The notes: generated by a model from the letters alone, not told the origin. A stretch of DNA of 17,735 nt from Pararhizobium_B sp051960215 (GCA_051960215.1 JBQCEN010000034.1:1-17735), one strand, 5' to 3'; shown: positions 6,485 through 13,158, numbered from the stretch's first letter. A program made the numbers and translations.

Positions 6485-7029
6485 AGCGCGAGACGATCAC
6501 GCTCGCCGCGACGGAAGTCCGCTTTGCCGCTGACGACACCGGCACGTTCACCGGCTACGCCAGTGTGTTCGGCGAGCCGGATTCCTACGGCGATACGGTG
6601 AAGCGCGGCGCGTTCGCCCGGTCGATCCGCGAACGGAAGGCCACCGGCGGACCCGCCATGTTCTGGAATCACGACAGCAACCAGCCGATCGGCGTGTGGC
6701 TGGAAATCGTGGAAGACGAGCGCGGCTTGAAGGTGTCCGGCAAGCTTGTGGTCGAGACGGCCAAGGGCGCTGAAGCGCTCGCCTTGCTGACGGCCGGCGC
6801 TGTCAACGGCCTGTCCATCGGCTTCCGTGCCCGCAAGGCGGAACGCGGCCCGAACGGCGGCCGTGTGCTCACCGACATCGAGCTTGTCGAAATCAGCCTC
6901 GTGTCGCTGCCGGCGGCGTCGAAGGCGAGGATCACCAGTGTGAAGGGCGCGGCCGAACAGGTCGGCGTCGCGGCATTCATTGAGGCGGCCCGCCGCGCCG
7001 CGCTCTCCATAAAAGGAACCGTAAAATGA
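6481..7029 (+). CDS. HK97-family prohead protease, 182 aa
   Basis: This is the serine protease that trims the capsid protein's N-terminal scaffold domain and then itself during head maturation. Family landmarks: FTGYASVFGEPDSYGDTVKR (N-terminal strand pair), PAMFWNHDSNQPIGVW with catalytic His (H64), VNGLSIGFRARKAERG with catalytic Ser (S112), and ELVEISLVSLPAASKARI, the conserved acidic strand before the cleavable tail. Length is standard. It overlaps the portal stop and the capsid start by 4 bp each (ATGA), so portal, protease and capsid protein are translationally coupled. No missing residues are seen, so the element can probably mature its own capsid. Confidence 0.95.
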   Translation: MKRETITLAATEVRFAADDTGTFTGYASVFGEPDSYGDTVKRGAFARSIRERKATGGPAMFWNHDSNQPIGVWLEIVEDERGLKVSGKLVVETAKGAEALALLTAGAVNGLSIGFRARKAERGPNGGRVLTDIELVEISLVSLPAASKARITSVKGAAEQVGVAAFIEAARRAALSIKGTVK

Positions 7030-8192
7030 AGCATACCCCGCCTATCGAAACCCGTTCGGCCGAGCCGATCGAAACCCGTGAGGAAGGTGGCGACGATATT
7101 GCCGCTGCCGTGCAGGCGGTTGGCGAACTTCGTTCTGCCGTCGATCAGCACCGCACCGCGATCGACACTCGCGTCACGGCCGAGTTGCGGTCTCTGACCG
7201 AGCGCCTGGACGCGATCGATGTTCGCACCCAGCGCCCCGGCAATGGTGGTGGCGAAGCTGCCGACGCCGAAGAGCGCAAAGCTTGGCTGACCTACCTCCG
7301 CAAGGGTGTGCAGACGTCCGACGTGGAGCTGAAGGCGCTTACCGTCGCCGACGACACGCAGGCCGGCTACTTGGCGCCCGCCGAGGTGGCGAAGGAAGTC
7401 ATCCGCGAGATCACCGAGATCAGCCCGATCCGGCAGTATGCCAGCGTGCGCAACACGTCGGCCCCGTCGGTGAAGTATCCGAAGCGCACGGGCATCACGA
7501 ATGCCAAGTGGGAAGGCGAGATCGAGGAAAGCGAGGAATCGACCGTCACCTTCGGGCAGACGGAAATCGTCGCGAAGCGTCTCACGACCTACGTGGATAT
7601 TTCCAACTCGCTCTTGATGGGCAGCGACGGCGCGGCCGAAGCCGAGGTTCGGCAGGCGTTCGCTGAAGACTTCGCCCAGAAGGAGGGGCTGGCCTTCGTC
7701 GCCGGTGACGGCTTCAAGGAACCGGAAGGCATTCTGACCAGCTCGGCGATCCAGTACTTCGCCAACGGCCACGCCACCAACCTCAGCACCGATGCGCTGA
7801 TCAGCCTGATGTATTCGCTGCCGGCGCAGTACCGCAATCGCGGCGTGTGGGTGCTCAACGGCACGTCGCTCGCCACGATCCGCAAGCTGAAGGATGGGCA
7901 GGGCAATTATCTTTGGCAGCCGGCATTTCAGGCCGGGCAGCCGGAAACGATCCTGGGCCGTCCGGTGGCCGAAGCGATCGACATGCCCGACATCGCCAGC
8001 AACGCCTTCCCCGTCGCGTTCGGCGATCTGGGCACTGGCTATCGCATCATCGACCGGATGCAGCTCGGCACCCTTACCGATCCCTACACGCAGGCCAACC
8101 GGGCGATCACCCGCCTGCATGGCACGCGCTGGGTTGGCGGTGGCGTCGTGCAGCCGGCCGCGATCCGCAAGTTGAAAATGGCAACGTCCTAA
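7026..8192 (+). CDS. HK97-fold major capsid protein, 388 aa
   Basis: Shell protein of the head. Residues about 20-75 are a charged, coiled-coil-like delta (scaffold) domain (AAAVQAVGELRSAVDQHRTA). A flexible stretch (RPGNGGGEAADAEERKAW) leads to ELKALTVADDTQAGYLAPAE, the usual junction where the prohead protease cuts (near residue 105) and the mature shell begins. The core has standard HK97 landmarks: EISPIRQYASVRNTS, KWEGEIEESEESTVTFGQTE, TYVDISNSLLMGS, EGLAFVAGDGFKEPEGIL, RGVWVLNGTSLATIRKLKD and the P-loop/A-domain segment GRPVAEAIDMPDI. A 12-bp direct repeat (7044-7055 and 7068-7079) doubles the peptide IETR at the N-terminus. Length is typical of a normal, complete capsid gene. Confidence 0.96.
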   Translation: MKHTPPIETRSAEPIETREEGGDDIAAAVQAVGELRSAVDQHRTAIDTRVTAELRSLTERLDAIDVRTQRPGNGGGEAADAEERKAWLTYLRKGVQTSDVELKALTVADDTQAGYLAPAEVAKEVIREITEISPIRQYASVRNTSAPSVKYPKRTGITNAKWEGEIEESEESTVTFGQTEIVAKRLTTYVDISNSLLMGSDGAAEAEVRQAFAEDFAQKEGLAFVAGDGFKEPEGILTSSAIQYFANGHATNLSTDALISLMYSLPAQYRNRGVWVLNGTSLATIRKLKDGQGNYLWQPAFQAGQPETILGRPVAEAIDMPDIASNAFPVAFGDLGTGYRIIDRMQLGTLTDPYTQANRAITRLHGTRWVGGGVVQPAAIRKLKMATS

Positions 8193-8205
8193 AGGAGCAA
8201 CGCCA

Positions 8206-8589
8206 ATGCGAGACCTCGTTCACAATATCGGTGCGGTGCAGGTGGTCGGCCCGGCCGTCCTGTCCGCCACCAACACCAGCGCCGCGATCGACCTCGCCGA
8301 GTTCGGTTCGGCCGCGCTGATCATCAACACCGGCGCAATTGCCGGCTCCGGCGACTTCACCGCGAAGCTGCAGGACAGCGACGACGGCTCGACCGGCTGG
8401 GCTGACGTTGCCGCTGGGGATCTGATCGGGACGTTCCCGGCCAGCCTCGCCGCGGATAACGTCGTCAAGATCGGCTACGCCGGCAACAAGCGCTACATCC
8501 GCACCGTCATCACCAAGAACAGCGGGACTTCGGTTGCCGCTGGCGCGGTGCTGGTGAAGGGCAATCCGCGTCACGCCCCGGTCGCTTAA
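8206..8589 (+). CDS. Capsid-associated structural protein, possible decoration protein, 127 aa
   Basis: The start is supported by AAGGAG 10 nt upstream, 13 nt after the capsid stop. The protein begins MRDLVHNIGAVQVVGPAVLS and is rich in beta-prone, Gly/Ala/Thr/Asp segments (DLAEFGSAALIINTGAIAGS, FTAKLQDSDDGSTGWADV, RYIRTVITKNSGTSVAAGAV), compatible with a beta-sandwich. I recognise the family as a conserved companion of HK97 capsid genes in alphaproteobacterial prophages, usually annotated hypothetical. Its place directly after the capsid gene is where decoration or stabilising proteins are found, so that role is inferred. A cell-surface or tail function is less likely, since no tail genes exist nearby. 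Confidence 0.8.
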   Translation: MRDLVHNIGAVQVVGPAVLSATNTSAAIDLAEFGSAALIINTGAIAGSGDFTAKLQDSDDGSTGWADVAAGDLIGTFPASLAADNVVKIGYAGNKRYIRTVITKNSGTSVAAGAVLVKGNPRHAPVA

Positions 8590-8834
8590 TGGCTTCAGGG
8601 GCGGCGTTCATTGAGGGCACCTGCGGTCTGCCCAACAACGGCAAGTCACCTGCCTGCCGCCCCGCCGCTCGCGCGGTCAAGAGTGGGTTCAAGGTGACGA
8701 TGATCGCGAGCACCAGCCGTGACTTTGGCGCGGCCAAGGGCTCACCGGACAGCCGGGCAAGGCAAGTCCATCGGCACGATCGGCGTGAGGCTGATCGTGC
8801 CGCTTCCCCTTTCGAGGATCGATCATGGCGCTGA
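8589..8834 (+). CDS. Doubtful small ORF in the capsid-connector gap, 81 aa
   Basis: ATG at 8589 shares a base with the preceding stop (TAATG), and the frame runs 10 bp into the connector gene. The peptide (MASGAAFIEGTCGLPNNGKS to SPFEDRSWR) matches no family I know, has a basic, low-complexity second half that reads through a terminator-like hairpin (8772-8802), and lacks a Shine-Dalgarno site. It may simply be the open frame of a GC-rich 235-bp intergenic stretch; translation by termination-reinitiation is the only argument for it. Confidence 0.25.
   Translation: MASGAAFIEGTCGLPNNGKSPACRPAARAVKSGFKVTMIASTSRDFGAAKGSPDSRARQVHRHDRREADRAASPFEDRSWR
8772..8812 (+). terminator. Hairpin after capsid genes, candidate leaky terminator
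   Basis: CGGCACGATC (8772-8781) and GATCGTGCCG (8793-8802) are a perfect 10-bp inverted repeat with an 11-nt loop, followed by CTTCCCCTTT. The strong stem with a pyrimidine tail, 12 nt before the connector's Shine-Dalgarno, suggests partial termination or an mRNA 3'-end stabiliser that would keep capsid transcripts above those of the connector and packaging genes. Confidence 0.55.
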
Positions 8835-9436
8835 CAATCATCGAACCTGCCGTCGAGACGAAGCTCACGACCGTTGCGGCCGTGAAGGCGGAATTGCAGG
8901 TATCGACCGGCGCGGACGATGCCTATCTCACGACGCTGATCGATCAGGCCAGCGATGCCATTCGCGCCTGGTGCAAGCGCGCCTTCGCCGTCGAGACCGT
9001 GCGAGAGACGATCCGCCCCGCCGCGCCTGGCCGTCCGCTCATGCTGTCGCGCTGGCCGGTGGTCGAGATCATATCCAGCACCGTCAACGGCACTGTCGAG
9101 GACGTGGTGAACTTCGAAGCCGAAGACAGCGGTCAACTGCTTTGGATGGATTCCAGCGGCTACCGCGCGTCGTGGCCTTCCGGTCGCATCGTGGTCGAGT
9201 ACCGCGCCGGCTATGTCCTGCCCGGCCGTCCCGGTCGGACGCTGCCGAACGATATCGAGCGCGCCGCGATTTCGCTGGTGAAGGGTAGCTGGTTCGCCCG
9301 CAACCGCGATCCGATGATCCGAAGCGAAAGCGTCGAGGGTGCCGGCTCGACCGACTATTTCAGCGGAACCGTCTCGCGCCTGCCGCCGGACGTGGAAAGC
9401 CTTCTCTCACCCTATCGCAACGTGACCTTGGGATAA
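8825..9436 (+). CDS. Head-tail connector protein (phiE125 gp8 / gp6-like), 203 aa
   Basis: ATG at 8825 follows GAGG (8814-8817) at 7-8 nt. The N-terminal half is the all-helical connector module: TTVAAVKAELQVSTGADDAY, LTTLIDQASDAIRAWCKRAF, typical of the gp6-like connector that stacks beneath the portal. A beta-rich insert (LMLSRWPVVEIISSTVNG, SGRIVVEYRAGYVLPG) leads to the last helix, DIERAAISLVKGSWFARNRD, and a tail with LPPDVESLLSPYRNV, the recurrent end of the phiE125 gp8-type proteins. Length agrees with that family. Role: ring that joins the portal to the neck and later to a tail. In a tail-less element this protein would be part of the interface with a helper phage's tail. Confidence 0.88.
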   Translation: MALTIIEPAVETKLTTVAAVKAELQVSTGADDAYLTTLIDQASDAIRAWCKRAFAVETVRETIRPAAPGRPLMLSRWPVVEIISSTVNGTVEDVVNFEAEDSGQLLWMDSSGYRASWPSGRIVVEYRAGYVLPGRPGRTLPNDIERAAISLVKGSWFARNRDPMIRSESVEGAGSTDYFSGTVSRLPPDVESLLSPYRNVTLG

Positions 9437-9441
9437 CCGCC

Positions 9442-9852
9442 ATGCTCAACCCCGGCGACTACAGCCTATGCGACCTCGCCGTGACCACGGCGCTTTCCGG
9501 CGTTGCGCAGACGCCTATCCAGAACCTTGAGGGCATCCTCGCCGCTACCATCGAGGCCAAGCTCTACTATGGCTCCGGCGGCACGACTGTGAAGGCGTGG
9601 GTGCAAGTCACTCTCGATGACGGTGCGACCTGGCTCGACATCGCGTGCTTCGCCTTCACGACGGGCAGCGGCGTCAAGATCATCAACCTGTCCGGCCTGA
9701 CACCTGTCACCACGGCCATAACGCCGAGCGACGGATCGATGGCGGACAATACCGTGCAGGATGGCGTTCTAGGATCGGCGATGCGGGTGAAGATCACCAG
9801 CACCGGAACCTATGCGAACACCATCATCAGCGTGAAGGCGAGCGCGCGGTGA
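9442..9852 (+). CDS. Conserved structural protein of the neck region, 136 aa
   Basis: Starts 5 nt after the connector stop; its own stop overlaps the next start (GTGA). The protein is beta-prone: LEGILAATIEAKLYYGSGGT, VKAWVQVTLDDGATWLDIAC, FAFTTGSGVKIINLSGLTPV, ending in MRVKITSTGTYANTIISVKA. I recognise the pattern (an Asp/Gly-rich turn before TW-D-IACF) from uncharacterised proteins lying between connector and adaptor genes of alphaproteobacterial prophages. No enzymatic motif is visible. It resembles the capsid-associated protein at 8206-8589 in size and composition (small beta-sandwich with xxDDGxTxW), but clear homology between the two cannot be claimed by eye. Likely a virion protein of the head or neck. 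Confidence 0.72.
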   Translation: MLNPGDYSLCDLAVTTALSGVAQTPIQNLEGILAATIEAKLYYGSGGTTVKAWVQVTLDDGATWLDIACFAFTTGSGVKIINLSGLTPVTTAITPSDGSMADNTVQDGVLGSAMRVKITSTGTYANTIISVKASAR

Positions 9853-10241
9853 ACCAGCTACTCGCCCAGCTCGACAGGCGATTGGAACGGCGCGGTGAAG
9901 CCATTGCGCTGCGCAGGCGCACGCAGGCCAGTAGCACCACGTCCTTCGTGGACGTGACGGTGCCGGCCATCATCCAAGCCCTGACGCGCGAGCAACTGAT
10001 CGGTGGCATCTCGCAACAGAACTTCTTCCTGATCATCAGCCCGACGCACATCAACCGTGCGCAATGGCCTGGCGGTAGAGCACCTGCCGCAGGTGGCAGC
10101 CTGATCACGCCTACCGATCCGCGTATCCCTGTCGTCAATGATCAGGTGATCTTCCGTGGTCGCGTGACGGGCATCCAGCGTGTCGCGCCCGTGTTCGATA
10201 GCGGTGAGTGCATCCGCATCGAGCTAAGCGTGATCGGATAA
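9849..10241 (+). CDS. Head-closure / head-tail adaptor-like protein, 130 aa
   Basis: The frame is open upstream to 9645, but GTG at 9849 overlaps the preceding stop (GTGA) and gives MNQLLAQLDRRLERRGEAIA, the usual N-terminus. The protein then follows the neck-protein pattern: IALRRRTQ, SFVDVTVPAIIQALTREQLI (the conserved first half), QQNFFLIISPTHINRAQWPG, then RIPVVNDQVIFRGRVTGIQR and IRIELSVIG, a strand-rich fold like SPP1 gp16 stoppers. Known: such proteins close the portal channel and form the docking surface for the tail. Inference: the most distal protein this element makes, and hence the likely contact point with a helper tail. Homology to the stopper family is by pattern, not by search. 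Confidence 0.75.
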   Translation: MNQLLAQLDRRLERRGEAIALRRRTQASSTTSFVDVTVPAIIQALTREQLIGGISQQNFFLIISPTHINRAQWPGGRAPAAGGSLITPTDPRIPVVNDQVIFRGRVTGIQRVAPVFDSGECIRIELSVIG

Positions 10242-10244
10242 GCC

Positions 10245-10589
10245 ATGCCCTGGTCTGCACCTCGACACTGCCCGCACGGCCATCCGCCCTTTCGAGGCAG
10301 CCGTTGCCCGCTATGCGCCAAGGCCAGCGAGGCCAAGCGGCCGAACGCGAGGCAGCGCGGCTACACCCGCGAATGGGATGTAGAGGCGAAGGCGTTCCTC
10401 GCCGTGAACCGGACCTGTCGTCGGTGTGGTGCGCCGTCCGCCGTGGTGGATCACGTCATCGCTCACAAGGGCGATCAGCGTCTCTTCTGGGATCGATCGA
10501 ACTGGCAACCGCTCTGCCTGCCCTGCAACAGCCGCAAGGCCGTGGCGACCGAAGGCGGCTTCGGCAGGGACATCGAGGCGCGCAAATGA
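10245..10589 (+). CDS. HNH endonuclease of the packaging module, 114 aa
   Basis: Starts 3 nt after the adaptor stop. Two Cys pairs (CPHGH.., CPLC at the N-terminus; CRRCGAP and CLPCNSRK around the core) frame the HNH fold: DHVIAHKGD provides the His-containing first motif, LFWDRSNWQPLC the Asn helix, and CNSRKA the final strand. Size and gene order (HNH, small terminase, large terminase) match the phage HNH nucleases that are required, together with terminase, for cos-site cleavage and packaging in HK97-type cos phages. Inference: packaging by a cos mechanism, with the cos site probably in the adjacent G-rich gap. Homing by this nuclease is less likely because the gene sits in a conserved packaging context. 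Confidence 0.92.
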   Translation: MPWSAPRHCPHGHPPFRGSRCPLCAKASEAKRPNARQRGYTREWDVEAKAFLAVNRTCRRCGAPSAVVDHVIAHKGDQRLFWDRSNWQPLCLPCNSRKAVATEGGFGRDIEARK

Positions 10590-10676
10590 GAGGGGGCTAT
10601 TCGAGCTTCGACAGGCTGGGGGGTGGGACCGTCGGGGGGTCAACTTCGTGCGCGTGCAAAATGAAGGTGAATTTTG
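10590..10676 (+). other. G-rich HNH-terS intergenic segment, candidate cos site
   Basis: Between the HNH stop and the small terminase start is a noncoding stretch with three G runs (GAGGGGGC near 10592, CTGGGGGGTGGGACC near 10617-10630 and GTCGGGGGGTC at 10631-10641), then a purine-rich Shine-Dalgarno (AAGGTGA, 10663-10669). In cos-type phages with HNH-TerS-TerL order the cos site lies by these genes. The cut position cannot be set from the sequence. Confidence 0.4.
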
Positions 10677-11159
10677 ATGGCCGGTAGAAAGCGCATTCCT
10701 GATCACCTGAAGATTGTCGCCGGGACGGCCCAGCCTTGCCGGATGAACGCCGACGCGCCGGTCGCTGCATCGGATCTTCCCGTGCCGCCGGATTGGCTTT
10801 CGGCACGCGCGGCGGAAATCTTCGCCGGCCTGGTGAGCGTCATCGAGGAAATGGGCATCGCGTCGGCGAGCGACACGGCGGCGCTGGCGCTTGCGGCATC
10901 CCGCCTTGAGGAAGTGGAAATCTGCACCGCTGTGATCGAAGATGGTGGCCGGACCTTTGTCAGCTCTGCCGAGTATGACGGCGAAGGGCGCGTCACCAGT
11001 CAGCAAATTAAAGGACACCCGGCCGTCGCCCAACGCAGCGAGGCGATGCGGCACGCGCAATCCCTGCTCGGCGAGTTCGGATTGACGCCGGCCGCACGAT
11101 CCAAGGTGTCGGCGAACAAGAAACCCGAGGCTAACCCCTTCAAGGCGCTGCTGGGATGA
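10677..11159 (+). CDS. terS: Phage terminase small subunit, P27 family, 160 aa
   Basis: TTG at 10674 is in frame, but ATG at 10677 with AAGGTGA 7 nt upstream is the better start, giving MAGRKRIPDHLKIVAGTAQP, a signature P27 N-terminus (GRKxxPxxLKxxxGTxxPxR). The centre (VPPDWLSARAAEIFAGLVSV and SASDTAALALAASRLEEVE) is the conserved helical oligomerisation part, and the tail (SKVSANKKPEANPFKALLG) matches the family's ARSKV..NPF-L ending. Role: recognises the packaging site and recruits the large subunit. In a satellite with its own terminase, this subunit determines that the element's DNA, not the helper's, is packaged into its own capsid. Next to TerL with only 3 nt between. Confidence 0.93.
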   Translation: MAGRKRIPDHLKIVAGTAQPCRMNADAPVAASDLPVPPDWLSARAAEIFAGLVSVIEEMGIASASDTAALALAASRLEEVEICTAVIEDGGRTFVSSAEYDGEGRVTSQQIKGHPAVAQRSEAMRHAQSLLGEFGLTPAARSKVSANKKPEANPFKALLG

Positions 11160-11162
11160 TCG

Positions 11163-12857
11163 ATGGCAGCCGACAAACACCCACATGTTGATGCGGTGAA
11201 CCGCTACGCGCGCGCTGTCGTCGCCGGCACCAAACCGGCGAACAAGTGGGTGCGCCTGGCGTGCCCGCGGCACCTTGATGACCTGAAGAAGTCGAAAGCG
11301 AGGGCATATCCCTTCCGGTTCGATGCCGAGAAGGCCGAACGGGTATGCCGGTTCATCGAGCTGTTGCCGCACACCAAGGGCAAATGGGCATCGGCTGGCG
11401 AGAAGCTGAAGCTTGAACCTTGGCAGTGCTTCAAGACGGTGTGCCTTTTCGGACGGCTGCGGAAATCGGACGGCTATCGTCGCTTCCGCAAGGCTCTGAT
11501 CCTGGAGCCGAGAAAGAACGGCAAGTCGGCCTGGGCGGCGGCGATCGGTCTCTACATGCTCACCTTCGACGGCGAGCACGGAGCGGAAGTCTATTCCGGC
11601 GCGACCAATGAGCGGCAGGCATGGGAAGTCTTCCGGCCGGCGCGCATCATGGCGCTGCGCTCGCCGCAACTATGCTCCGCTGTCGGCCTGACAGTGAACG
11701 CTTCGAACCTGCATGTGCTCGGCAACGAAAGTCGCTTCGAACCGATCGTCGGCCGGCCCGGCGATGGCAGTTCGCCGCATTGCGCGATTCACGACGAATA
11801 TCACGAGCACGACACCGACGATCAGGTGTCGAGCATCGAAACCGGCATGGGTGCGCGGGAACAGCCGTTGCAACTCATTATCACCACGGCCGGCGCGAAC
11901 GTCTCCGGCCCCTGCTACGCGGCGGTGGTCGAGGCTCGCCGGGTGCTTGAAGGCGTGGTCGAGGAAGACGAGCTGTTCGCCCTCATGTACGGCATCGATC
12001 CCGGCGACGACTGGACGACCGAAGCCGCGCTGATCAAGGCCAACCCGAACTATGAGGTTTCGGTGAAGGCTGACTTCCTGTTGCGAGCGCAGCGGGACGC
12101 GGTGAACAACGCCCGCAAGGTGTCGGCGTTCAAGACAAAGCACCTCAACGAATGGGTGCAGGCCCGCGAAGCCTATTTCAATATCCAGCGCTGGCACGAA
12201 TCCGCCGTGCCGGAAATGAAGATCGATAACTTCGCCGGGCAGCGCTGCATCATCGCCCTCGACCTGGCTTCGAAGGTGGACATCGCCGCAATGGTGATCC
12301 TGTTCCGGCGCGAGGGCGGCGGCTTCGTCTCATTTGGCCGCTGGTATTTGCCGGAGAAGACCGTCGAGCTGGGCGAAAACCAGCACTATCAGACTTGGGC
12401 CACCGAAGGCCGGCTGATCGTCACCGAAGGCGACATGATCGATTTCGGCCGCATCCGCGATGACATCCTCGACCTGTCTAGCAAGTTCCAGATTGAGGAA
12501 GTGGCCTTTGATCCGTGGCAGGCCACCATGCTCATGACCGAACTATCCGGGCATGGCGTGCCTTGCGTCGAATATCGGCAAATCGTCAACACCATGTCGG
12601 AGCCGCTGAAGGAAGTCGAAGGGCTGATCCGCTCGCGCAAGATCGCTCACGATGGCGATCCGGCGATGACGTGGATGCTGTCGAATGTCGTCGCCAAGCC
12701 CGACGCAAAGGATAACGTCTATCCCCGGAAAGAGCGCCCGGAGAACAAGATCGACGGCCCGGTGGCGCTGATCATGGCGATGGGCCGGATGCTGACGAAG
12801 GACAATGCGCCGTCACCATACGAGCGGCTTCGCCCGAATGGCTTCCTGTTCGTCTGA
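11163..12857 (+). CDS. terL: Phage terminase large subunit (Terminase_1 type), 564 aa
   Basis: DNA-packaging motor and nuclease. ATPase: LILEPRKNGKSAW is Walker A (residues about 115-122), CAIHDEYHEH is Walker B with catalytic acid (D211/E212), and LQLIITTAGANVSGPCY is the coupling motif (about 237-252). Nuclease: IIALDLASKVDIAAM supplies the first Asp (D367), VAFDPWQATMLM the second (D450) and ENKIDGPVALIMAM the third (D531). Length is normal for the HK97/P27-associated group and no active-site residue is missing. It is the last gene of the element: the stop at 12857 is only 76 bp from the attachment site, whereas in a complete phage the head genes would be followed by tail genes. Confidence 0.97.
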   Translation: MAADKHPHVDAVNRYARAVVAGTKPANKWVRLACPRHLDDLKKSKARAYPFRFDAEKAERVCRFIELLPHTKGKWASAGEKLKLEPWQCFKTVCLFGRLRKSDGYRRFRKALILEPRKNGKSAWAAAIGLYMLTFDGEHGAEVYSGATNERQAWEVFRPARIMALRSPQLCSAVGLTVNASNLHVLGNESRFEPIVGRPGDGSSPHCAIHDEYHEHDTDDQVSSIETGMGAREQPLQLIITTAGANVSGPCYAAVVEARRVLEGVVEEDELFALMYGIDPGDDWTTEAALIKANPNYEVSVKADFLLRAQRDAVNNARKVSAFKTKHLNEWVQAREAYFNIQRWHESAVPEMKIDNFAGQRCIIALDLASKVDIAAMVILFRREGGGFVSFGRWYLPEKTVELGENQHYQTWATEGRLIVTEGDMIDFGRIRDDILDLSSKFQIEEVAFDPWQATMLMTELSGHGVPCVEYRQIVNTMSEPLKEVEGLIRSRKIAHDGDPAMTWMLSNVVAKPDAKDNVYPRKERPENKIDGPVALIMAMGRMLTKDNAPSPYERLRPNGFLFV

Positions 12858-12933
12858 TCGGCGCTGCTGGTGAGTATTTGGTGAGTGGTGATCCGCTGAT
12901 TTTTCAGGGACTTCGGCAAACCCTTGGTTTTGT
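12858..12933. other. Right end of element A with spaced direct repeats
   Basis: 76 bp without a gene between TerL and the tRNA fragment. TGGTGAGT occurs at 12868-12875 and 12879-12886, 11 bp apart, i.e. about one helical turn. That spacing is typical of arm-type sites bound by tyrosine integrases near an attachment core. No tail gene, terminator or further ORF is visible. Confidence 0.4.
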
Positions 12934-12978
12934 TGGCGCACCCGACAGGATTCGAACCTGTGACCTCTGCCTTCGGAG
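12934..12978 (-). other. Attachment site: 3' 45 nt of a tRNA-Arg(CCG) gene
   Basis: Read on the minus strand, this starts CTCCGAA (anticodon loop with CCG), continues GGCAG (3' anticodon stem), AGGTC (variable loop), ACAGG-TTCGAAT-CCTGT (T arm) and ends CGGGTGC-G-CCA (acceptor, discriminator, encoded CCA). This is the 3' part of a tRNA-Arg(CCG), close to E. coli tRNA-Arg(CCG). The 5' half is absent: the expected stem CTGCC is replaced by unrelated AT-rich sequence beyond 12978. A tRNA tail beginning exactly at the anticodon loop is the footprint of integrase-mediated insertion. The orientation puts the inserted DNA that displaced the 5' half to the right. Confidence 0.88.
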
Positions 12979-13158
12979 AAATTTAGAGTAGCCCTCCGAA
13001 AAACGCGAGAGGGTACGCCATGGTACGTTATCTGTCTGAAAGCACTCGACTTTCTGACATCGCGCTTCCACGATCATATCCGAACCTACGCTACGATTTC
13101 CTCCCGCGTGCTTATGTGGTGCTTACGCGAGAGATTGAGGCCGATCGGACGGAACGCC
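12979..13158. other. Attachment-arm region between att core and integrase
   Basis: 180 bp without a convincing gene. CTCCGAA at 12994-13000 repeats the anticodon-loop sequence in inverted orientation relative to TTCGGAG (12972-12978), and GCCCTCCGAA (12991-13000) matches 10 bases of the tRNA anticodon arm, suggesting an integrase binding site. CCCTC/GAGGG (about 12993-13012) forms a weak dyad. No strong promoter is evident; a poor CTGACA/CATATC pair precedes the integrase. Confidence 0.4.

Noticed and set aside
6669..8120. Long minus-strand open frame (483 codons) opposite protease and capsid genes
   Set aside because: It is the antisense shadow of two unmistakable HK97 head genes in GC-rich DNA. 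Its translation is Arg/His/Gly-rich without domain pattern and it has no credible ribosome binding site.
10311..11669. Minus-strand open frame (452 codons) opposite HNH, TerS and TerL
   Set aside because: Shadow of well-recognised packaging genes; low-complexity Arg-rich translation.
1..12933. Ordinary decayed prophage or gene transfer agent
   Set aside because: All head and packaging genes are full length with intact active sites while tail genes are absent as a block. A gene transfer agent would also carry tail genes and lack an AlpA-like regulator, primase and origin-like iterons. Decay remains possible but is the less economical reading.
12934..12978. Functional tRNA gene
   Set aside because: Only the anticodon loop, 3' stem, T arm and acceptor tail are present. 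The D arm and 5' acceptor strand are missing on the adjoining sequence.
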